This document shows, one piece after another, positions 16,453 through 25,259 of a stretch of 43,721 nt of DNA. Numbering within the stretch: position 1 is the stretch's first letter; every line of letters starts with the position of its first letter. Made by a program: the position numbers and the translations under genes. Where the stretch lies: assembly GCF_000337335.1 (NCBI RefSeq), contig NZ_AOJN01000048.1, positions 60,759 through 104,479 of the forward strand, written 5' to 3'. Origin of the DNA: Halorubrum distributum JCM 10118 (lineage in GTDB: Archaea; Halobacteriota; Halobacteria; Halobacteriales; Haloferacaceae). The notes beneath the pieces are model-generated. The model ran no database searches and was not told the DNA's origin. It worked only from the letters and a program-made list of their open reading frames with translations.

Positions 16453-18381
16453 TTACTCCTCGTCGTCGTCGTCCACGTCCTCGAAGTCGGCGTCGACGTA
16501 CTCCTCGTCGTCCGCGTCGGCGCCGGGACCGGCGCCGGGGCCCGCCGCGCCGCCCGGACCGCCGGCGCCGCCCATGCCGCCGGGACCGGCGCCGCCCGCG
16601 CCGCCCGGCCCGGCCTGCGCGGCCTGGCCCTCGTACATCTGCTTGCCGATCTCCTGGAGCTCCTCGGTGAGCGCCTCGGTGGCGGACTCGATCTCGTCGG
16701 TGTCGGCGTCCTCGTCCTCGAGGACTTCCTCGACGTCCTCGATGGCCGCCTCGATGTCGGCGACGAGCTCGTCGTCGTCGAGCTCCTCCTCGTTCTCCTC
16801 GAGGAGGGTCTCGGCGCGCTGGATCGTCGTCTCGGCCTCGTTGCGGGCTTCGATCCGCTCGCGGCGGGCCTCGTCCTCTTCCTTGTGCTTCTCGGCCTCC
16901 TCTTGCATCTCCTCGATCTCCTCGTCGGAGAGGCCGACGCCCCCCTCGATGGTGATCGACTCGGCGTTACCGGAGCCCTGGTCCTCGGCCTCGACGTTGA
17001 CGATGCCGTTCTCGTCGATGTTGAACGAGACCTCGATCTGGGGGGTTCCGGCGGGCGCCGGCGGGATGCCGGAGAGCTGGAACGCGCCGAGCAGCTCGTT
17101 CTCCTCGGCGATCTCGCGTTCGCCCTGGAAGACGCGGACGTTGACGGAGGTCTGGTTGTCCGCGGCCGTGGTGAACACCTTCGACTCCTCGGTCGGAATG
17201 GTGGTGTTCTTCTCGATGAGCCGCTCGAAGAGGCCGCCCTTCACCTCGATCCCGAGCGAGAGGGGAGTGACGTCGAGGAGGACGATGTCGTCGACGTCGC
17301 CGGAGAGCACGCCGCCCTGGACCGCCGCGCCGAGCGCGACCGCCTCGTCCGGGTTGACGTTCTTCTTCGGCTCCTGGCCGACGAGCTCTTCGACCTGCTC
17401 CTGGACCTGCGGCATCCGGGTAGAGCCGCCGACGAGGATGACCTCGTCGATGTCCGACTTCGAGTAGTCGGCGTCCGAGAGCGCCTGCTCGGTCGGCTCG
17501 ACGGTGCGGTCGATGAGGTCGGACGTGAGGTTCTCGAACGTCGCGCGGGTGACGGACTGTTCGAGGTGGACCGGACCGCTGTCGGTCGCGGTGATGAAGG
17601 GGAGGTTGACCGTGGTCTCCTTCTTGTTCGACAGCTCGATCTTCGCCTCCTCGGCGGCGTCCTTCAGCCGCTGGAGCGCCTGCCGGTCGTCGCGGAGGTC
17701 GATCCCGTGGTCGTTCTGGAACTCGTCTGCGAGGTGGTCGATGAGCGCCTCGTCCCAGTCGTCGCCGCCGAGGTCGTTGTCCCCGTTCGTGGCGACGACT
17801 TCGTAGACGCCGCCGCCCAGGTCGAGGACGCTCACGTCGAACGTGCCGCCCCCGAGGTCGTACACGAGGACGGTCTGGTCGGACTCGTCGTCGAGGCCGT
17901 ACGCCATGGAGGCCGCGGTCGGCTCGTTGACGATGCGCTCGACCTCGAAGCCGGCGATCTCGCCGGCGTCTTTGGTCGCCTGCCGCTGCTTGTCGTTGAA
18001 GTAGGCGGGGACGGTGATGACCGCCTTCTCGACGTCGTCGCCGAGGTACTCCTCGGCGTCGCGCTTGATCTTCTGGAGGATCATCGCCGAGACCTGCTCG
18101 GGCGTGTACTCCTCGTCGCCGATCTCGACGGTGTAGCCGTCCTCGCCCATGTGCCGCTTGATCGACTGGATCGTGCGGTCGGGGTTCTGGACGGCCTGGT
18201 TCTTCGCCGGCTTCCCGACGAGGCGCTCGCCGTCGTCGGCGAACGCGACGACCGAGGGGGTCGTTCGGTCGCCCTCCGCGTTGGCGATGATCTCGGGCTC
18301 GTCGCCCTCCATCACCGCGAACGCGGAGTTGGTGGTACCGAGGTCGATACCGAGAATCTTGTTGCTCGCCATCTTGCTCAT
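16453..18381 (-). CDS. dnaK: Molecular chaperone DnaK (Hsp70)
   Basis: The 642-residue Hsp70 has the ATPase signatures [25 protein letters not shown] and [13 protein letters not shown], then a substrate-binding domain and a helical lid very rich in Glu. The tail has a Gly/Ala/Pro-rich stretch and ends in the acidic EDVDDDDEE instead of a bacterial EEVD. It refolds proteins with DnaJ, whose gene follows. The nucleotide exchange factor gene grpE is not next to it in this window. An ATG at 18372 (MASNKILG) is an equally plausible start and matches the usual family beginning. Confidence 0.96.
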   Translation of the reverse strand: MSKMASNKILGIDLGTTNSAFAVMEGDEPEIIANAEGDRTTPSVVAFADDGERLVGKPAKNQAVQNPDRTIQSIKRHMGEDGYTVEIGDEEYTPEQVSAMILQKIKRDAEEYLGDDVEKAVITVPAYFNDKQRQATKDAGEIAGFEVERIVNEPTAASMAYGLDDESDQTVLVYDLGGGTFDVSVLDLGGGVYEVVATNGDNDLGGDDWDEALIDHLADEFQNDHGIDLRDDRQALQRLKDAAEEAKIELSNKKETTVNLPFITATDSGPVHLEQSVTRATFENLTSDLIDRTVEPTEQALSDADYSKSDIDEVILVGGSTRMPQVQEQVEELVGQEPKKNVNPDEAVALGAAVQGGVLSGDVDDIVLLDVTPLSLGIEVKGGLFERLIEKNTTIPTEESKVFTTAADNQTSVNVRVFQGEREIAEENELLGAFQLSGIPPAPAGTPQIEVSFNIDENGIVNVEAEDQGSGNAESITIEGGVGLSDEEIEEMQEEAEKHKEEDEARRERIEARNEAETTIQRAETLLEENEEELDDDELVADIEAAIEDVEEVLEDEDADTDEIESATEALTEELQEIGKQMYEGQAAQAGPGGAGGAGPGGMGGAGGPGGAAGPGAGPGADADDEEYVDADFEDVDDDDEE

Positions 18382-18400
18382 ATGTAGCGGCTTGTTTCGG

Positions 18401-18499
18401 TTAAAGGTTACTAGATGCCGCCCTGCCGCGGAACAAACGAAGCCGCTGTCGTCGTGCGATTTCTCGATCGTGTGAGTCGCTCACATCGGTGTCTTTATA
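18401..18499 (-). promoter_or_regulatory. dnaK promoter region with palindrome
   Basis: On the minus strand there are two TATA-like elements: CTTTAA (complement of 18401-18406), about 23 bp before the ATG at 18381, and TATAAA (complement of 18494-18499) further upstream. Between them a perfect inverted repeat, TGTGAG-TCG-CTCACA at 18471-18485, sits where transcription from the distal TATA would begin. This could be a heat-shock repressor site, but the regulator is unknown. Confidence 0.45.
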
Positions 18500-18606
18500 C
18501 AGATCCGCAAACGCAGCGGCCATCTGGGTTCGCTCGCGAGAGAGTTCGCCAGCGGGGACGCGGAACGTACGTCGAAGTCGTGGCGCAGATGCCCCGGTCC
18601 GCCGGT

Positions 18607-19251
18607 TCAGATCCCGCTCACGAGGTCTTCGAGCACGGCTTCGGGGTCGTCGGCCTTCGCGACGCCGGAGGCCAGCAGGACGCCGGCGGCGCCGAGTTCG
18701 CCGGCGGTCGACACGTCCTCGCCGGTCGAGACGCCGGCGCCGCAGAACACGTCGACTGCGGGGTCGACGGCCTCGGCGGCCGCGACCGCGTCCTCGACGA
18801 TCCCCGGATCAGCGGTGGCGACGGAGACGTCGCCGCCGATGAGCTCCGGCGGCTCGACGGCGACCGCGTCCGGCCCGAGCGCGGCGGCGGCGCCGACCTG
18901 CGCGGGGTTGTTCGCGCAGACGATCGTCTCCAGGTCGGCGCGCTCGGCGGCGCGGACCGAGCCGTCGACGTCGGCGAGCTTCAGCCGGTTCTCCGAGTGG
19001 TTTATCAGCGTGCCTTCCGCGCCGTTGTCGGCGACGGCCTCGGCGAGCGTCGACCCCGTGTGCGAGCCGTGTGCGTTCGGTGAGACGTGCTGGCCCCACG
19101 TCTCGACGCCGGTGTCCGCGACGCGGGCGACGTCGGCCGCCTGCGGCGAGACGGCGATCCGCGCGCCGGACGCCTCGGCGACGTCGCGGGCCGCGGTCGC
19201 TACCTCGATCGGGTCGCACGGGTACGCCTTGAGGTTCACCAGGATGAACAT
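18607..19251 (-). CDS. tpiA: Triose-phosphate isomerase, archaeal type
   Basis: The 214-residue enzyme interconverts glyceraldehyde 3-phosphate and dihydroxyacetone phosphate. Length (about 30 residues shorter than bacterial forms) and motifs fit the archaeal group. Active-site residues N6 and K8 (LVNLKAY), H85 (LINHSENR) and E133 (VEPPELIGG) are present, and the phosphate loops are around [15 protein letters not shown]-like element about 27 bp before the ATG (near 19276-19280) supports the start. It is divergent from the DICT gene and transcribed toward dnaK's upstream region. Confidence 0.95.
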   Translation of the reverse strand: MFILVNLKAYPCDPIEVATAARDVAEASGARIAVSPQAADVARVADTGVETWGQHVSPNAHGSHTGSTLAEAVADNGAEGTLINHSENRLKLADVDGSVRAAERADLETIVCANNPAQVGAAAALGPDAVAVEPPELIGGDVSVATADPGIVEDAVAAAEAVDPAVDVFCGAGVSTGEDVSTAGELGAAGVLLASGVAKADDPEAVLEDLVSGI

Positions 19252-19362
19252 ACGCCCACTCGGGGGGCGCGGCGCAAATAGGTTCGTGCTTCGCGGCGCG
19301 CGCCTCGGTTCCCCGGACGCACCCTCGGCGCCGAGGGACGCGCCCCCGAGAGCAGAAACGAC

Positions 19363-19368
19363 CTTATA
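19363..19368 (+). promoter_or_regulatory. TATA box of the DICT-domain gene
   Basis: CTTATA lies about 30 bp before the ATG at 19396, preceded by GAAACGAC, a purine-rich BRE-like sequence. The oppositely directed tpiA TATA-like element is about 85 bp away, so the two genes share a compact divergent promoter region. Confidence 0.6.
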
Positions 19369-19395
19369 CCCCGATGCTGTGGGTCCGGGCAAGGG

Positions 19396-20175
19396 ATGTC
19401 CCTCATCGAGCTCATCGCGGGCGTGGAGGCGCACGAGGCCACGCTGACCGTGTTCAACGCCGACCCGGCGGTGACCGACGAGCTCCGGGAACACTTCGCC
19501 GACCGCAACGTCCGGATCGTCGACGACCAGACCGCCTCCGGGCCGGAGGGGTTCGCCGTGCTGGCGCGAGACGGCGAGTTCGTCACGGCCGTGACCGTCG
19601 ACGACCTGCTGTCGGGCTCCGGAGGCGACGGGACGACTGGCACGGGCGACGGGGGCGACGCTCCGGAAGGCGCGGGCGCATCCGAGGAGCGCGTCGGCCG
19701 GCCGGTGTTGGACCACCTCGACGAGACGATGTTCACCTCCTACTCCCGCGAGGACATGGTCGCCGCGTCGCGGGAGATCGAAGACCGCGCCTGGCGGGTC
19801 GGCGACGGGGCGCTCCACGCGGGGTTCCAGACGCTCGACGTGCTCACCGGGGAGGCGGACACCTACGACCTGCTCGGCGAGAAGGAGCGGCTCGACGTCC
19901 ACGCGTACGCGGCCGACGAGGGCGAGGCGCCCGACGTCGAACACTACACCGTTCACGTCGGCGAGACCGCCGAGATCCGCGAGACGTGGTTCGTCGCGTA
20001 CGACGGAGGCGGCTACGAGGACGCGAAGTGCGCGCTGCTCGCCGAGGAGCGCTCGCCCGGCGAGTTCTACGGCTTCTGGAGCTACGACCCGGAGACGGTC
20101 GACTACATCATCGACTACCTCACCGAGCGGTACGGCGGGTCGCAGCAGACGGACGAGGGCGGGGAGACGGTGTGA
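19396..20175 (+). CDS. DICT sensory domain protein
   Basis: The 259-residue protein begins [20 protein letters not shown], characteristic of haloarchaeal DICT-domain proteins. The DICT domain occurs in diguanylate cyclases and two-component proteins and is thought to sense light or redox signals. A Gly/Asp-rich linker at about 75-95 splits a first part from a second with [26 protein letters not shown]. The C-terminal portion ends in [17 protein letters not shown]. No kinase or DNA-binding domain is attached, so it would need a partner. The start is supported by a nearby TATA box. Confidence 0.8.
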   Translation: MSLIELIAGVEAHEATLTVFNADPAVTDELREHFADRNVRIVDDQTASGPEGFAVLARDGEFVTAVTVDDLLSGSGGDGTTGTGDGGDAPEGAGASEERVGRPVLDHLDETMFTSYSREDMVAASREIEDRAWRVGDGALHAGFQTLDVLTGEADTYDLLGEKERLDVHAYAADEGEAPDVEHYTVHVGETAEIRETWFVAYDGGGYEDAKCALLAEERSPGEFYGFWSYDPETVDYIIDYLTERYGGSQQTDEGGETV

Positions 20176-20332
20176 TGGCCCGACCACCGGGGTTTAGCCG
20201 TGGCTCTCGGAGCCGACCGCGCAGCTGTCGGCCGCCACGCTCGTCACGACCGTTGAGGGGCGACCGGCGACGCGTCTGAGAGAGCGGTGAGCGACAGAAA
20301 CGGGGCGGGGTCGGTCGCGGCGAGCGGACCGC

Positions 20333-20869
20333 TTAGTCCTTCCGCTTGACGACGTCGCCGAGCGTCATCGTGCCCGCGTCGTTGGTCTCCCAGTCGGCGT
20401 CGTCGGACGACTGGCCCTCGACCAGCGAGATGTCGAGCTCGCGTTCGAGCTTGCGCTGGACCTCGTCGGTCGGAAGCGTGTCGCCGCGCTCCAGCTTGCG
20501 GATGAGGCTCGCCTTCTCGTTGAGCTGGTCGGCCAGCTCCTCCTGGCTCAGCCCGCGCGACTCCCGCGCCTCGCGGATCCGCTCGTCGTAGTCGGTGGCG
20601 ATCTCGTCCATGTCGTCGAACATGTCGCGGGGGCGGGTCGAACCGCCGGAGCTCCCGGACCCGCTCGACGAGCCGGACGAGCCGGACGACGAGGACGACT
20701 TCCCGGTGCTGGAGCTGGTGGAGTACTTGCCGCCGCCGGAGCTCGTCGACTCGTCGCGGACCTCTGTGCCGAAGTCCGTACACGAGCTACAGAGCTCCAG
20801 CTCGGCGCCTTCGACCTTCGTCGTCGTCAGCGAGGCCTCCTCGGCGCCGCACATCTCACACTGGGGCAT
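20333..20869 (-). CDS. Multiprotein bridging factor MBF1-type transcription factor
   Basis: The 178-residue protein has an N-terminal zinc ribbon (C4, C7, C27, C30: CEMC and CSSC), a low-complexity Ser/Gly-rich linker (about 41-80), and an XRE-type helix-turn-helix (about 96-150; GLSQEELADQLNEKASLI RKLERGD region). This is the archaeal MBF1/TIGR00270 layout. Eukaryotic MBF1 bridges TBP and activators; the archaeal role is less certain and may involve ribosomes. The linker is much longer in Ser than in most archaea. TATAAA at 20894-20899 (plus-strand letters) is about 27 bp upstream. Confidence 0.93.
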   Translation of the reverse strand: MPQCEMCGAEEASLTTTKVEGAELELCSSCTDFGTEVRDESTSSGGGKYSTSSSTGKSSSSSGSSGSSSGSGSSGGSTRPRDMFDDMDEIATDYDERIREARESRGLSQEELADQLNEKASLIRKLERGDTLPTDEVQRKLERELDISLVEGQSSDDADWETNDAGTMTLGDVVKRKD

Positions 20870-20893
20870 ACGCGACGCTAACGCTCCCGGTGG

Positions 20894-20899
20894 TATAAA
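20894..20899 (-). promoter_or_regulatory. TATA box of the MBF1 gene
   Basis: TTTATA read on the minus strand lies about 27 bp before the ATG at 20869, the spacing of a leaderless haloarchaeal promoter. The surrounding bases are GC-rich, making the box stand out. Confidence 0.7.
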
Positions 20900-21032
20900 G
20901 GGTGTGCCGCGGCGCCGCGACGAAGCGGTCGGGTTCCGGCCCCGCGGGCGAGCCGACGCGCGGTGGTCACACTCCGACCGCAATCGTGCCGCGGTCGGTA
21001 CCGACTTGTCGCCGCGGCCGGCAGGGTAGGGT

Positions 21033-22415
21033 ATGGACGTCCACGTCACGCGCTCAGAGCTCCGGGGGACCGCCCGCGCGCCGCCGTCGAAGAGCTACAC
21101 CCACCGCGCGCTGCTCGCGGCCGGCTACAGCGACGGCGCGACCGTCGAGTCGCCGCTGATCTCCGCCGACACGCGGGCGACCGCCCGTGCCGTGACCGCG
21201 TTCGGCGGGTCGGTCGCGCCCGCGGGCGACGACGCGTCGACCGGCGGCGCAGCCGAGACCGAATCCGACCTCGCCGGCGCCGACGCGCTCGCTGTCGAGG
21301 GGTTCGGCGGCCGCCCCGCCGTTCCGGACGACGTGATCGACTGCGCGAACTCGGGGACGACGATGCGGCTCGTCACCGCCGCGGCCGCGCTCGCCGACGG
21401 CACGACCGTCCTCACCGGGGACGGCTCCCTCCGATCGCGGCCGCAGGGGCCGCTCCTCGACGCGCTCGGCGACCTCGGGGTCCGCGCGGAGTCGACCCGG
21501 GCGAACGGGCAGGCGCCGCTCGTCGTCACCGGCCCGCTCGAAGGCGGCGAGGTCGCGATCCCCGGCGACGTCTCCTCGCAGTACGTCACCGCGCTGCTGA
21601 TGGCGGGCGCGGTCACCGACGAGGGGGTCGAGGTCGAGCTCACCACCGAGCTCAAGTCGGCGCCGTACGTCGACATCACGCTCGAACTGCTCGCCGACTT
21701 CGGCGTCGAGGCGACCCCGGTCGACGCGGCCGGCGACCCCCTCGACGGCGCCACCGGCGCCGCGGGATTCTCGGTGCCGGGCGGACAGTCGTACGAGCCC
21801 GCGGGCGGCAGCTACGCCGTGCCGGGGGACTTCTCCTCCATCTCGTACCTGCTCGGCGCGGGGGCGGTCGCGGCCGCGCCCGGTGAGACGGTCCGGATCG
21901 AGGGCGCGCGGCCGAGCGCGCAGGGCGACGCCGCCATCGTCGAGGTCGTCGAGGAGATGGGTGCGGCCGTCGACTGGGACCGAGAGGCCGGCGAGATCGC
22001 GGTCGAGCGTGCCGCCCTCTCCGGCGTGACCGTCGACGTGGGCGACACGCCCGACCTGCTCCCCACGATCGCCGCGCTCGGCGCGGTCGCGGACGGGGAC
22101 ACCCGGATCGAGAACTGCGAGCACGTCCGCTACAAGGAGACCGACCGCGTCTCCGCGATGGCGGAGGAGCTGGGGGAGCTCGGCGCGGAGACCACGGAGG
22201 AACCCGACGTCCTCACGGTCCACGGCTCGGAGAGCGACCTCGCGGGCGCGACCGTCGACGGCCGTCACGACCACCGGATCGTGATGGCGCTGTCCGTCGC
22301 CGCGCTCGCCGCCGAAGGGACGACCACCGTCCGCGGCGCCGAACACGTCGACGTCTCGTTCCCCGGCTTCTTCGACGCGATGGCCGACCTCGGGATGGAC
22401 GTCGAGCGCGACTGA
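21033..22415 (+). CDS. aroA: 3-phosphoshikimate 1-carboxyvinyltransferase (EPSP synthase)
   Basis: The 460-residue enzyme joins shikimate 3-phosphate and phosphoenolpyruvate in aromatic amino acid synthesis. Family motifs include [15 protein letters not shown] (K20, S21, R25), [10 protein letters not shown] (PEP-binding NSGTTMR at 106-112), [17 protein letters not shown] and [17 protein letters not shown] near the C-terminus, with DHRIVMA following. Length is typical apart from an acidic loop near residues 62-85. The last 25 codons have a diverged duplicate about 330 bp downstream. No other aro gene adjoins it. Confidence 0.96.
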   Translation: MDVHVTRSELRGTARAPPSKSYTHRALLAAGYSDGATVESPLISADTRATARAVTAFGGSVAPAGDDASTGGAAETESDLAGADALAVEGFGGRPAVPDDVIDCANSGTTMRLVTAAAALADGTTVLTGDGSLRSRPQGPLLDALGDLGVRAESTRANGQAPLVVTGPLEGGEVAIPGDVSSQYVTALLMAGAVTDEGVEVELTTELKSAPYVDITLELLADFGVEATPVDAAGDPLDGATGAAGFSVPGGQSYEPAGGSYAVPGDFSSISYLLGAGAVAAAPGETVRIEGARPSAQGDAAIVEVVEEMGAAVDWDREAGEIAVERAALSGVTVDVGDTPDLLPTIAALGAVADGDTRIENCEHVRYKETDRVSAMAEELGELGAETTEEPDVLTVHGSESDLAGATVDGRHDHRIVMALSVAALAAEGTTTVRGAEHVDVSFPGFFDAMADLGMDVERD

Positions 22416-22482
22416 CGGGCCCGGAAGGCAATAGTTATAGACGTTCGCAATTTACACAAGACTACATGGTGGCAGATAGCAG

Positions 22483-22740
22483 ATGAGCGACGAGCCGTCG
22501 CCGAACGGGGAGAAAGGGGGACCGAACGCGGCGCTCGTCGTCGGTATCGTGTTCTCGACGATCGTGGCGCTCACCGTGATCGCGTACACGGTGACGGTGA
22601 GCGCGGTCAACCTGTTGACCGTCGACCTGCTCGCGTATCCGATCGCCGGGGTCGCACCGTTCGTCGTGATCACCGGCGCCATCCTCACGATCCCGATCAT
22701 GATCCCGACGGCGCTGATCTCGATGAAGCGGCTGAGCTGA
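22483..22740 (+). CDS. Small two-helix membrane protein, unknown function
   Basis: The 85-residue protein has a short polar N-terminus (MSDEPSPNGEKGGPN) and two hydrophobic segments (about 17-43 and 51-78). I do not recognise its family. It lies between aroA and a diverged copy of the aroA 3' end, so it may have been inserted by recombination. A TATA-like GTTATAG at about 22432-22438 lies 45 bp before the ATG, giving a possible leader of about 20 nt. Its composition is less GC-rich than aroA. Confidence 0.65.
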   Translation: MSDEPSPNGEKGGPNAALVVGIVFSTIVALTVIAYTVTVSAVNLLTVDLLAYPIAGVAPFVVITGAILTIPIMIPTALISMKRLS

Positions 22741-22749
22741 CGCTGATGA

Positions 22750-22842
22750 GGCACCGGACACGTCGACGTCTCCGTCCCCCACTCCTTCGACGCGATGACC
22801 GACCTCGGGATGGCCGTCGAGCGCGACGGCGCGACCGGATAA
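22750..22842 (+). pseudogene. Diverged duplicate of the aroA 3' end
   Basis: In one frame this segment reads GTGHVDVSVPHSFDAM then TDLGMAVERDGATG and a TAA stop. It matches the C-terminus of the upstream aroA ([14 protein letters not shown] then [10 protein letters not shown]) over about 24 codons. In-frame stops lie immediately before it (TGATGA at 22744-22749). It is a remnant, not a gene. About eight replacements and a four-codon-longer end show that it is not a recent copy; it may come from a different strain's aroA. Confidence 0.85.
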
Positions 22843-22865
22843 CCATTTATTAACAACCGGCTGTG

Positions 22866-23154
22866 GGGTGGCGCGTGCCTACGAGTGGCCGCCTCCGGCG
22901 GCCGCGAGGAGCACGCGCGAGGGACGCCGCGAACGCCCGAAGGGCGTGAGCGGCAGCGAGGCGCGACGCGCCTCTGGCAGCCGGTGGCTCCGCCGCCGGC
23001 GACGAGGCTGGGGAGGCGTGAGGTGGTGCGGTCACTGTACAGGGCGGAACTCAAAGGGGCAGTCGGGAGGGCGGCGCACACTCGCTGCGCTCCTCGGTCG
23101 CTCACTTCGTTCGCTCCCTGCGGTGCTTGCGTCGTCTGCGCCGCCCTCCCGACT
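22866..23154. repeat. Composite GC-rich dispersed element with nested palindromes
   Basis: The left 58 bp, from GGTGGCGCGTGCC to CACGCGCGAGGGA, recur at 43639-43697 with few differences. Inside them GCGCGTGC pairs with GCACGCGC and GGCCGCC with GGCGGCC, so a nested hairpin can form. Further right come CGCCCGAAGGGCG and GCCGGTGGCTCCGCCGCCGGC hairpins, and an 18-bp perfect inverted repeat (23061-23078 with 23137-23154). No transposase is present. It resembles multi-copy non-coding elements I associate with Halorubrum genomes. Confidence 0.75.
23061..23154. repeat. 18-bp perfect inverted repeat with 58-bp centre
   Basis: AGTCGGGAGGGCGGCGCA at 23061-23078 is the exact reverse complement of 23137-23154. 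Matches continue imperfectly outward, where CAAAG on the left faces CTTTG on the right. The centre holds short near-repeats of TCGCTGCGCTCC and TCACTTCGTTCGC type. The whole could extrude as a cruciform or fold as an RNA hairpin. Confidence 0.92.
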
Positions 23155-23315
23155 GGGGCTTTGGAGGCATTCACCGTCGATCTGCCGGTTTCTTTTTATA
23201 AGTGAGCGGCTGGGGCTTTGGTGGTGTTCTCCGTCGATCTGCCAGCTCATTTTATAACTTATCGGCTGGGCTCTGGCGGCAGTCACCGCCACTCCGCAAT
23301 CAGCGATTTATAAAC
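23155..23315. repeat. Second TTTATAA repeat array (57-58-bp units)
   Basis: A partial unit is followed by units starting at about 23185, 23242 and 23300, the last incomplete. Each carries TTTATAA or TTTTATAA near its start and GCGGCTGGGGCT-like sequence about 10 bp later, as in the array at 1-129. Units here are more diverged from each other than those at the window's left end. The array lies about 100 bp upstream of the Get3 start. Confidence 0.85.
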
Positions 23316-23411
23316 GGGTGGCGGAGAGTTCGAACGTCCTCGCAGGGGGTACAAAGCCGACACCTTATCGGGACCGACGGGTACACAAGCCCGCCGGAAC
23401 GAGGGGTCGAT

Positions 23412-24584
23412 ATGGACGACATCGACGTCGAACCCGTCGACCGGGTCGACGAGCCCGAGGACGAAGGTTCCGTTGAGCCGGCCGACGGCGACGAATCTCT
23501 CACTGTCGACGACGACCTCGCCGATCTCCCGGCGGGCGTCGACGCGCCCGACTACGTGCTGTACGGCGGGAAGGGCGGCGTCGGGAAGACGACGATGGCG
23601 GCCGCGACGGGGCTCGCCTCGGCCGCGGGCGGCGTCCGCACGCTCGTCGTCTCCACCGACCCCGCGCACTCGCTGTCGGACACCTACGAGGCGGAGATCC
23701 CCGCCGAGCCGGCGCGCATCCGCGAGGACGTGCCCCTGTACGCCGCCGAGATCGACCCCGACGCCGCGATGGACGAGGGGATGTTCGGCGCCGACGGCGA
23801 CCCGCTCGGCGGGCTCGGCGAGATGGGCGACGCGATGGGCGGGATGGGCGGCGGCCCGGGCGGCGCCGGCGACGGGATGGCGGGCGAGGACGGAGAGGGG
23901 CTCGGCGGCCTCCTCGGCGGCACGATGCCCGGCGCCGACGAGGCGGCGGCGATGCGCCAGCTGCTGGAGTACCTCGACGACCCGCGGTTCGACCGCGTCG
24001 TCGTCGACACCGCGCCGACGGGCCACACCCTCCGGCTGCTCCAGCTGCCGGAGATCATGGACTCGATGCTCGGCCGCGTGATGAAGCTCCGCCAGCGCTT
24101 CTCCGGGATGATGGACGGGATCAAGGGGATGTTCGGCGGCGGCGACGACGAGCCCGACCCCTCGGCCGACCTCGAGGAGCTCCGCGAGCGCATCGAGCGC
24201 CTGCGGGCCGTGCTCCGGGACCCCGACAAGACCGACTTCCGGGTCGTGATGATCCCCGAGGAGATGAGCGTCGTCGAGTCCGAGCGGCTCGTCGCGCGCC
24301 TCGACGAGTTCGGCATTCCGGTGGACACGCTCGTCGTCAACCGCGTGATGGAGGGCGTCGGCGACGTGACCGGCGACGGAGCGGCCGGGATCGACCCCGA
24401 CTGGGTGGTCGAGCCGAACCCCGACACCTGCGAGTTCTGCGCGCGACGCTGGGAGGTCCAACAGAACGCGCTCCGGGAGGCGACCGACCTGTTCCGCGGC
24501 CGCGAGGTGAAGCGGGTGCCGCTGCTCGCGAACGAGGTGCGCGGCGAGGCCGCGCTGCGGGTCGTGGCGGCCTGTCTGAACTGA
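23412..24584 (+). CDS. Get3/ArsA-family ATPase (TRC40-like)
   Basis: The 390-residue protein has a deviant Walker A GGKGGVGKTT (52-61), STDPAHSLSD (switch I, 81-90), DTAPTGHTLR (switch II, 199-208) and a C-terminal CEFC (C340, C343), matching the zinc-binding CxxC of Get3 dimers. Get3 shuttles tail-anchored membrane proteins; ArsA drives arsenite pumps. No arsenic genes are near, favouring Get3-like work. An acidic N-terminal extension (about 1-45) is typical of halophiles. A Gly/Met-rich insert (about 131-175) is notable, and FSGMMDGIKGMFGGG (about 230-244) adds a further Met-rich helix. Confidence 0.9.
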   Translation: MDDIDVEPVDRVDEPEDEGSVEPADGDESLTVDDDLADLPAGVDAPDYVLYGGKGGVGKTTMAAATGLASAAGGVRTLVVSTDPAHSLSDTYEAEIPAEPARIREDVPLYAAEIDPDAAMDEGMFGADGDPLGGLGEMGDAMGGMGGGPGGAGDGMAGEDGEGLGGLLGGTMPGADEAAAMRQLLEYLDDPRFDRVVVDTAPTGHTLRLLQLPEIMDSMLGRVMKLRQRFSGMMDGIKGMFGGGDDEPDPSADLEELRERIERLRAVLRDPDKTDFRVVMIPEEMSVVESERLVARLDEFGIPVDTLVVNRVMEGVGDVTGDGAAGIDPDWVVEPNPDTCEFCARRWEVQQNALREATDLFRGREVKRVPLLANEVRGEAALRVVAACLN

Positions 24585-24623
24585 GCGGCCCGGGGGCTTG
24601 ACTCCCCTCCACTCCTGTCCCCG

Positions 24624-25259
24624 CTACTCGGGCGCGCTCCCGAGCAGCCGGTCTCGGACCAGCTCCGCTACGCCCGTGAGATGCGCCTGTCCGAAGAGGC
24701 CGACGAGGACCGCGCCGATGGTGTTGTAGGTGAGATCGGAGACGGTGTCTTCGAGCCCGTGCTGCGCGAGCGGCATGTCGATGCCCGTCTCCGTCGCGAC
24801 GATGTCGAGCCCGAACTCGAACAGCTCCCAGAGCACGCCGAAGGCGAGCACGACGACGACGATGAAGACGAACGCGAACCGCGGCGGGATGCGGATGCCG
24901 TCGCTGTGGAGGTCGACCGCGCGCAGCGTCGTGTACCCGACCGCGGCGACGAGCGAGGCCGACAGCGCGTGCGTCATGTGGTCCCACCACTCGACGCGGG
25001 CGTAGAACCCGGCGGACCCGACCGTGTGGAGGAACACCGCCATCGTGATCCACAGGGCGAGCCACGGGTCCAAGGGGAGGTCGTACCGGCGCTCCAGCGT
25101 CGCCGGGATCAGCGTGACGAGGAAGGCGATGATCCCGTTGCTTATCGCCTTCTGTTCGCCCGCGAGGAAGCCGTACGCGACGATGGCGACGAGCAGGACC
25201 TGCATCGCGCCCGTGAGCCGCCGCTGCGACGCGAGCGAGGGACGTGGGAGCAGCGTCAT
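24624..25259 (-). CDS. Polytopic membrane protein (DUF2238/YjdF-like)
   Basis: The 211-residue protein has about six membrane segments. VEWWDHMTHALSASLVAAVGY (about 88-108) and AFGVLWELFEFGLDIV (about 138-153) match the DUF2238/YjdF signature, where conserved Asp, His, Trp and Glu lie near membrane helices; these suggest a metal or proton site but the function is unknown. The ATG overlaps the TGA of the upstream membrane gene by four bases, so the two are translated together. It is convergent with the Get3 gene. Confidence 0.75.
   Translation of the reverse strand: MTLLPRPSLASQRRLTGAMQVLLVAIVAYGFLAGEQKAISNGIIAFLVTLIPATLERRYDLPLDPWLALWITMAVFLHTVGSAGFYARVEWWDHMTHALSASLVAAVGYTTLRAVDLHSDGIRIPPRFAFVFIVVVVLAFGVLWELFEFGLDIVATETGIDMPLAQHGLEDTVSDLTYNTIGAVLVGLFGQAHLTGVAELVRDRLLGSAPE

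Larger units (their letters stand above)
22843..23411. other. Intergenic region made of repeat elements
   Basis: No credible gene lies between the aroA-tail remnant and the Get3 gene. The region consists of a composite GC-rich element (22866-23154) ending in a long inverted repeat, then a TTTATAA repeat array (about 23155-23315), and a GC-richer stretch with a TATA-like CTTATC near 23362-23367, some 45-50 bp before the Get3 ATG. The hydrophobic-free, low-complexity open frames here look accidental. Confidence 0.7.

Noticed and set aside
14808..16670. Long plus-strand open frame opposite cupin and dnaJ
   Set aside because: Translation is low-complexity and Arg/Val/Leu-rich with no domain, while the minus strand encodes clear cupin and DnaJ proteins.
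22452..23174. Minus-strand open frame over the aroA-tail remnant and repeat element
   Set aside because: It runs through a repeat and the antisense of the aroA remnant, and shows no promoter or domain.
22843..23411. Insertion sequence
   Set aside because: Inverted repeats are present, but no transposase frame and no target-site duplication could be recognised.
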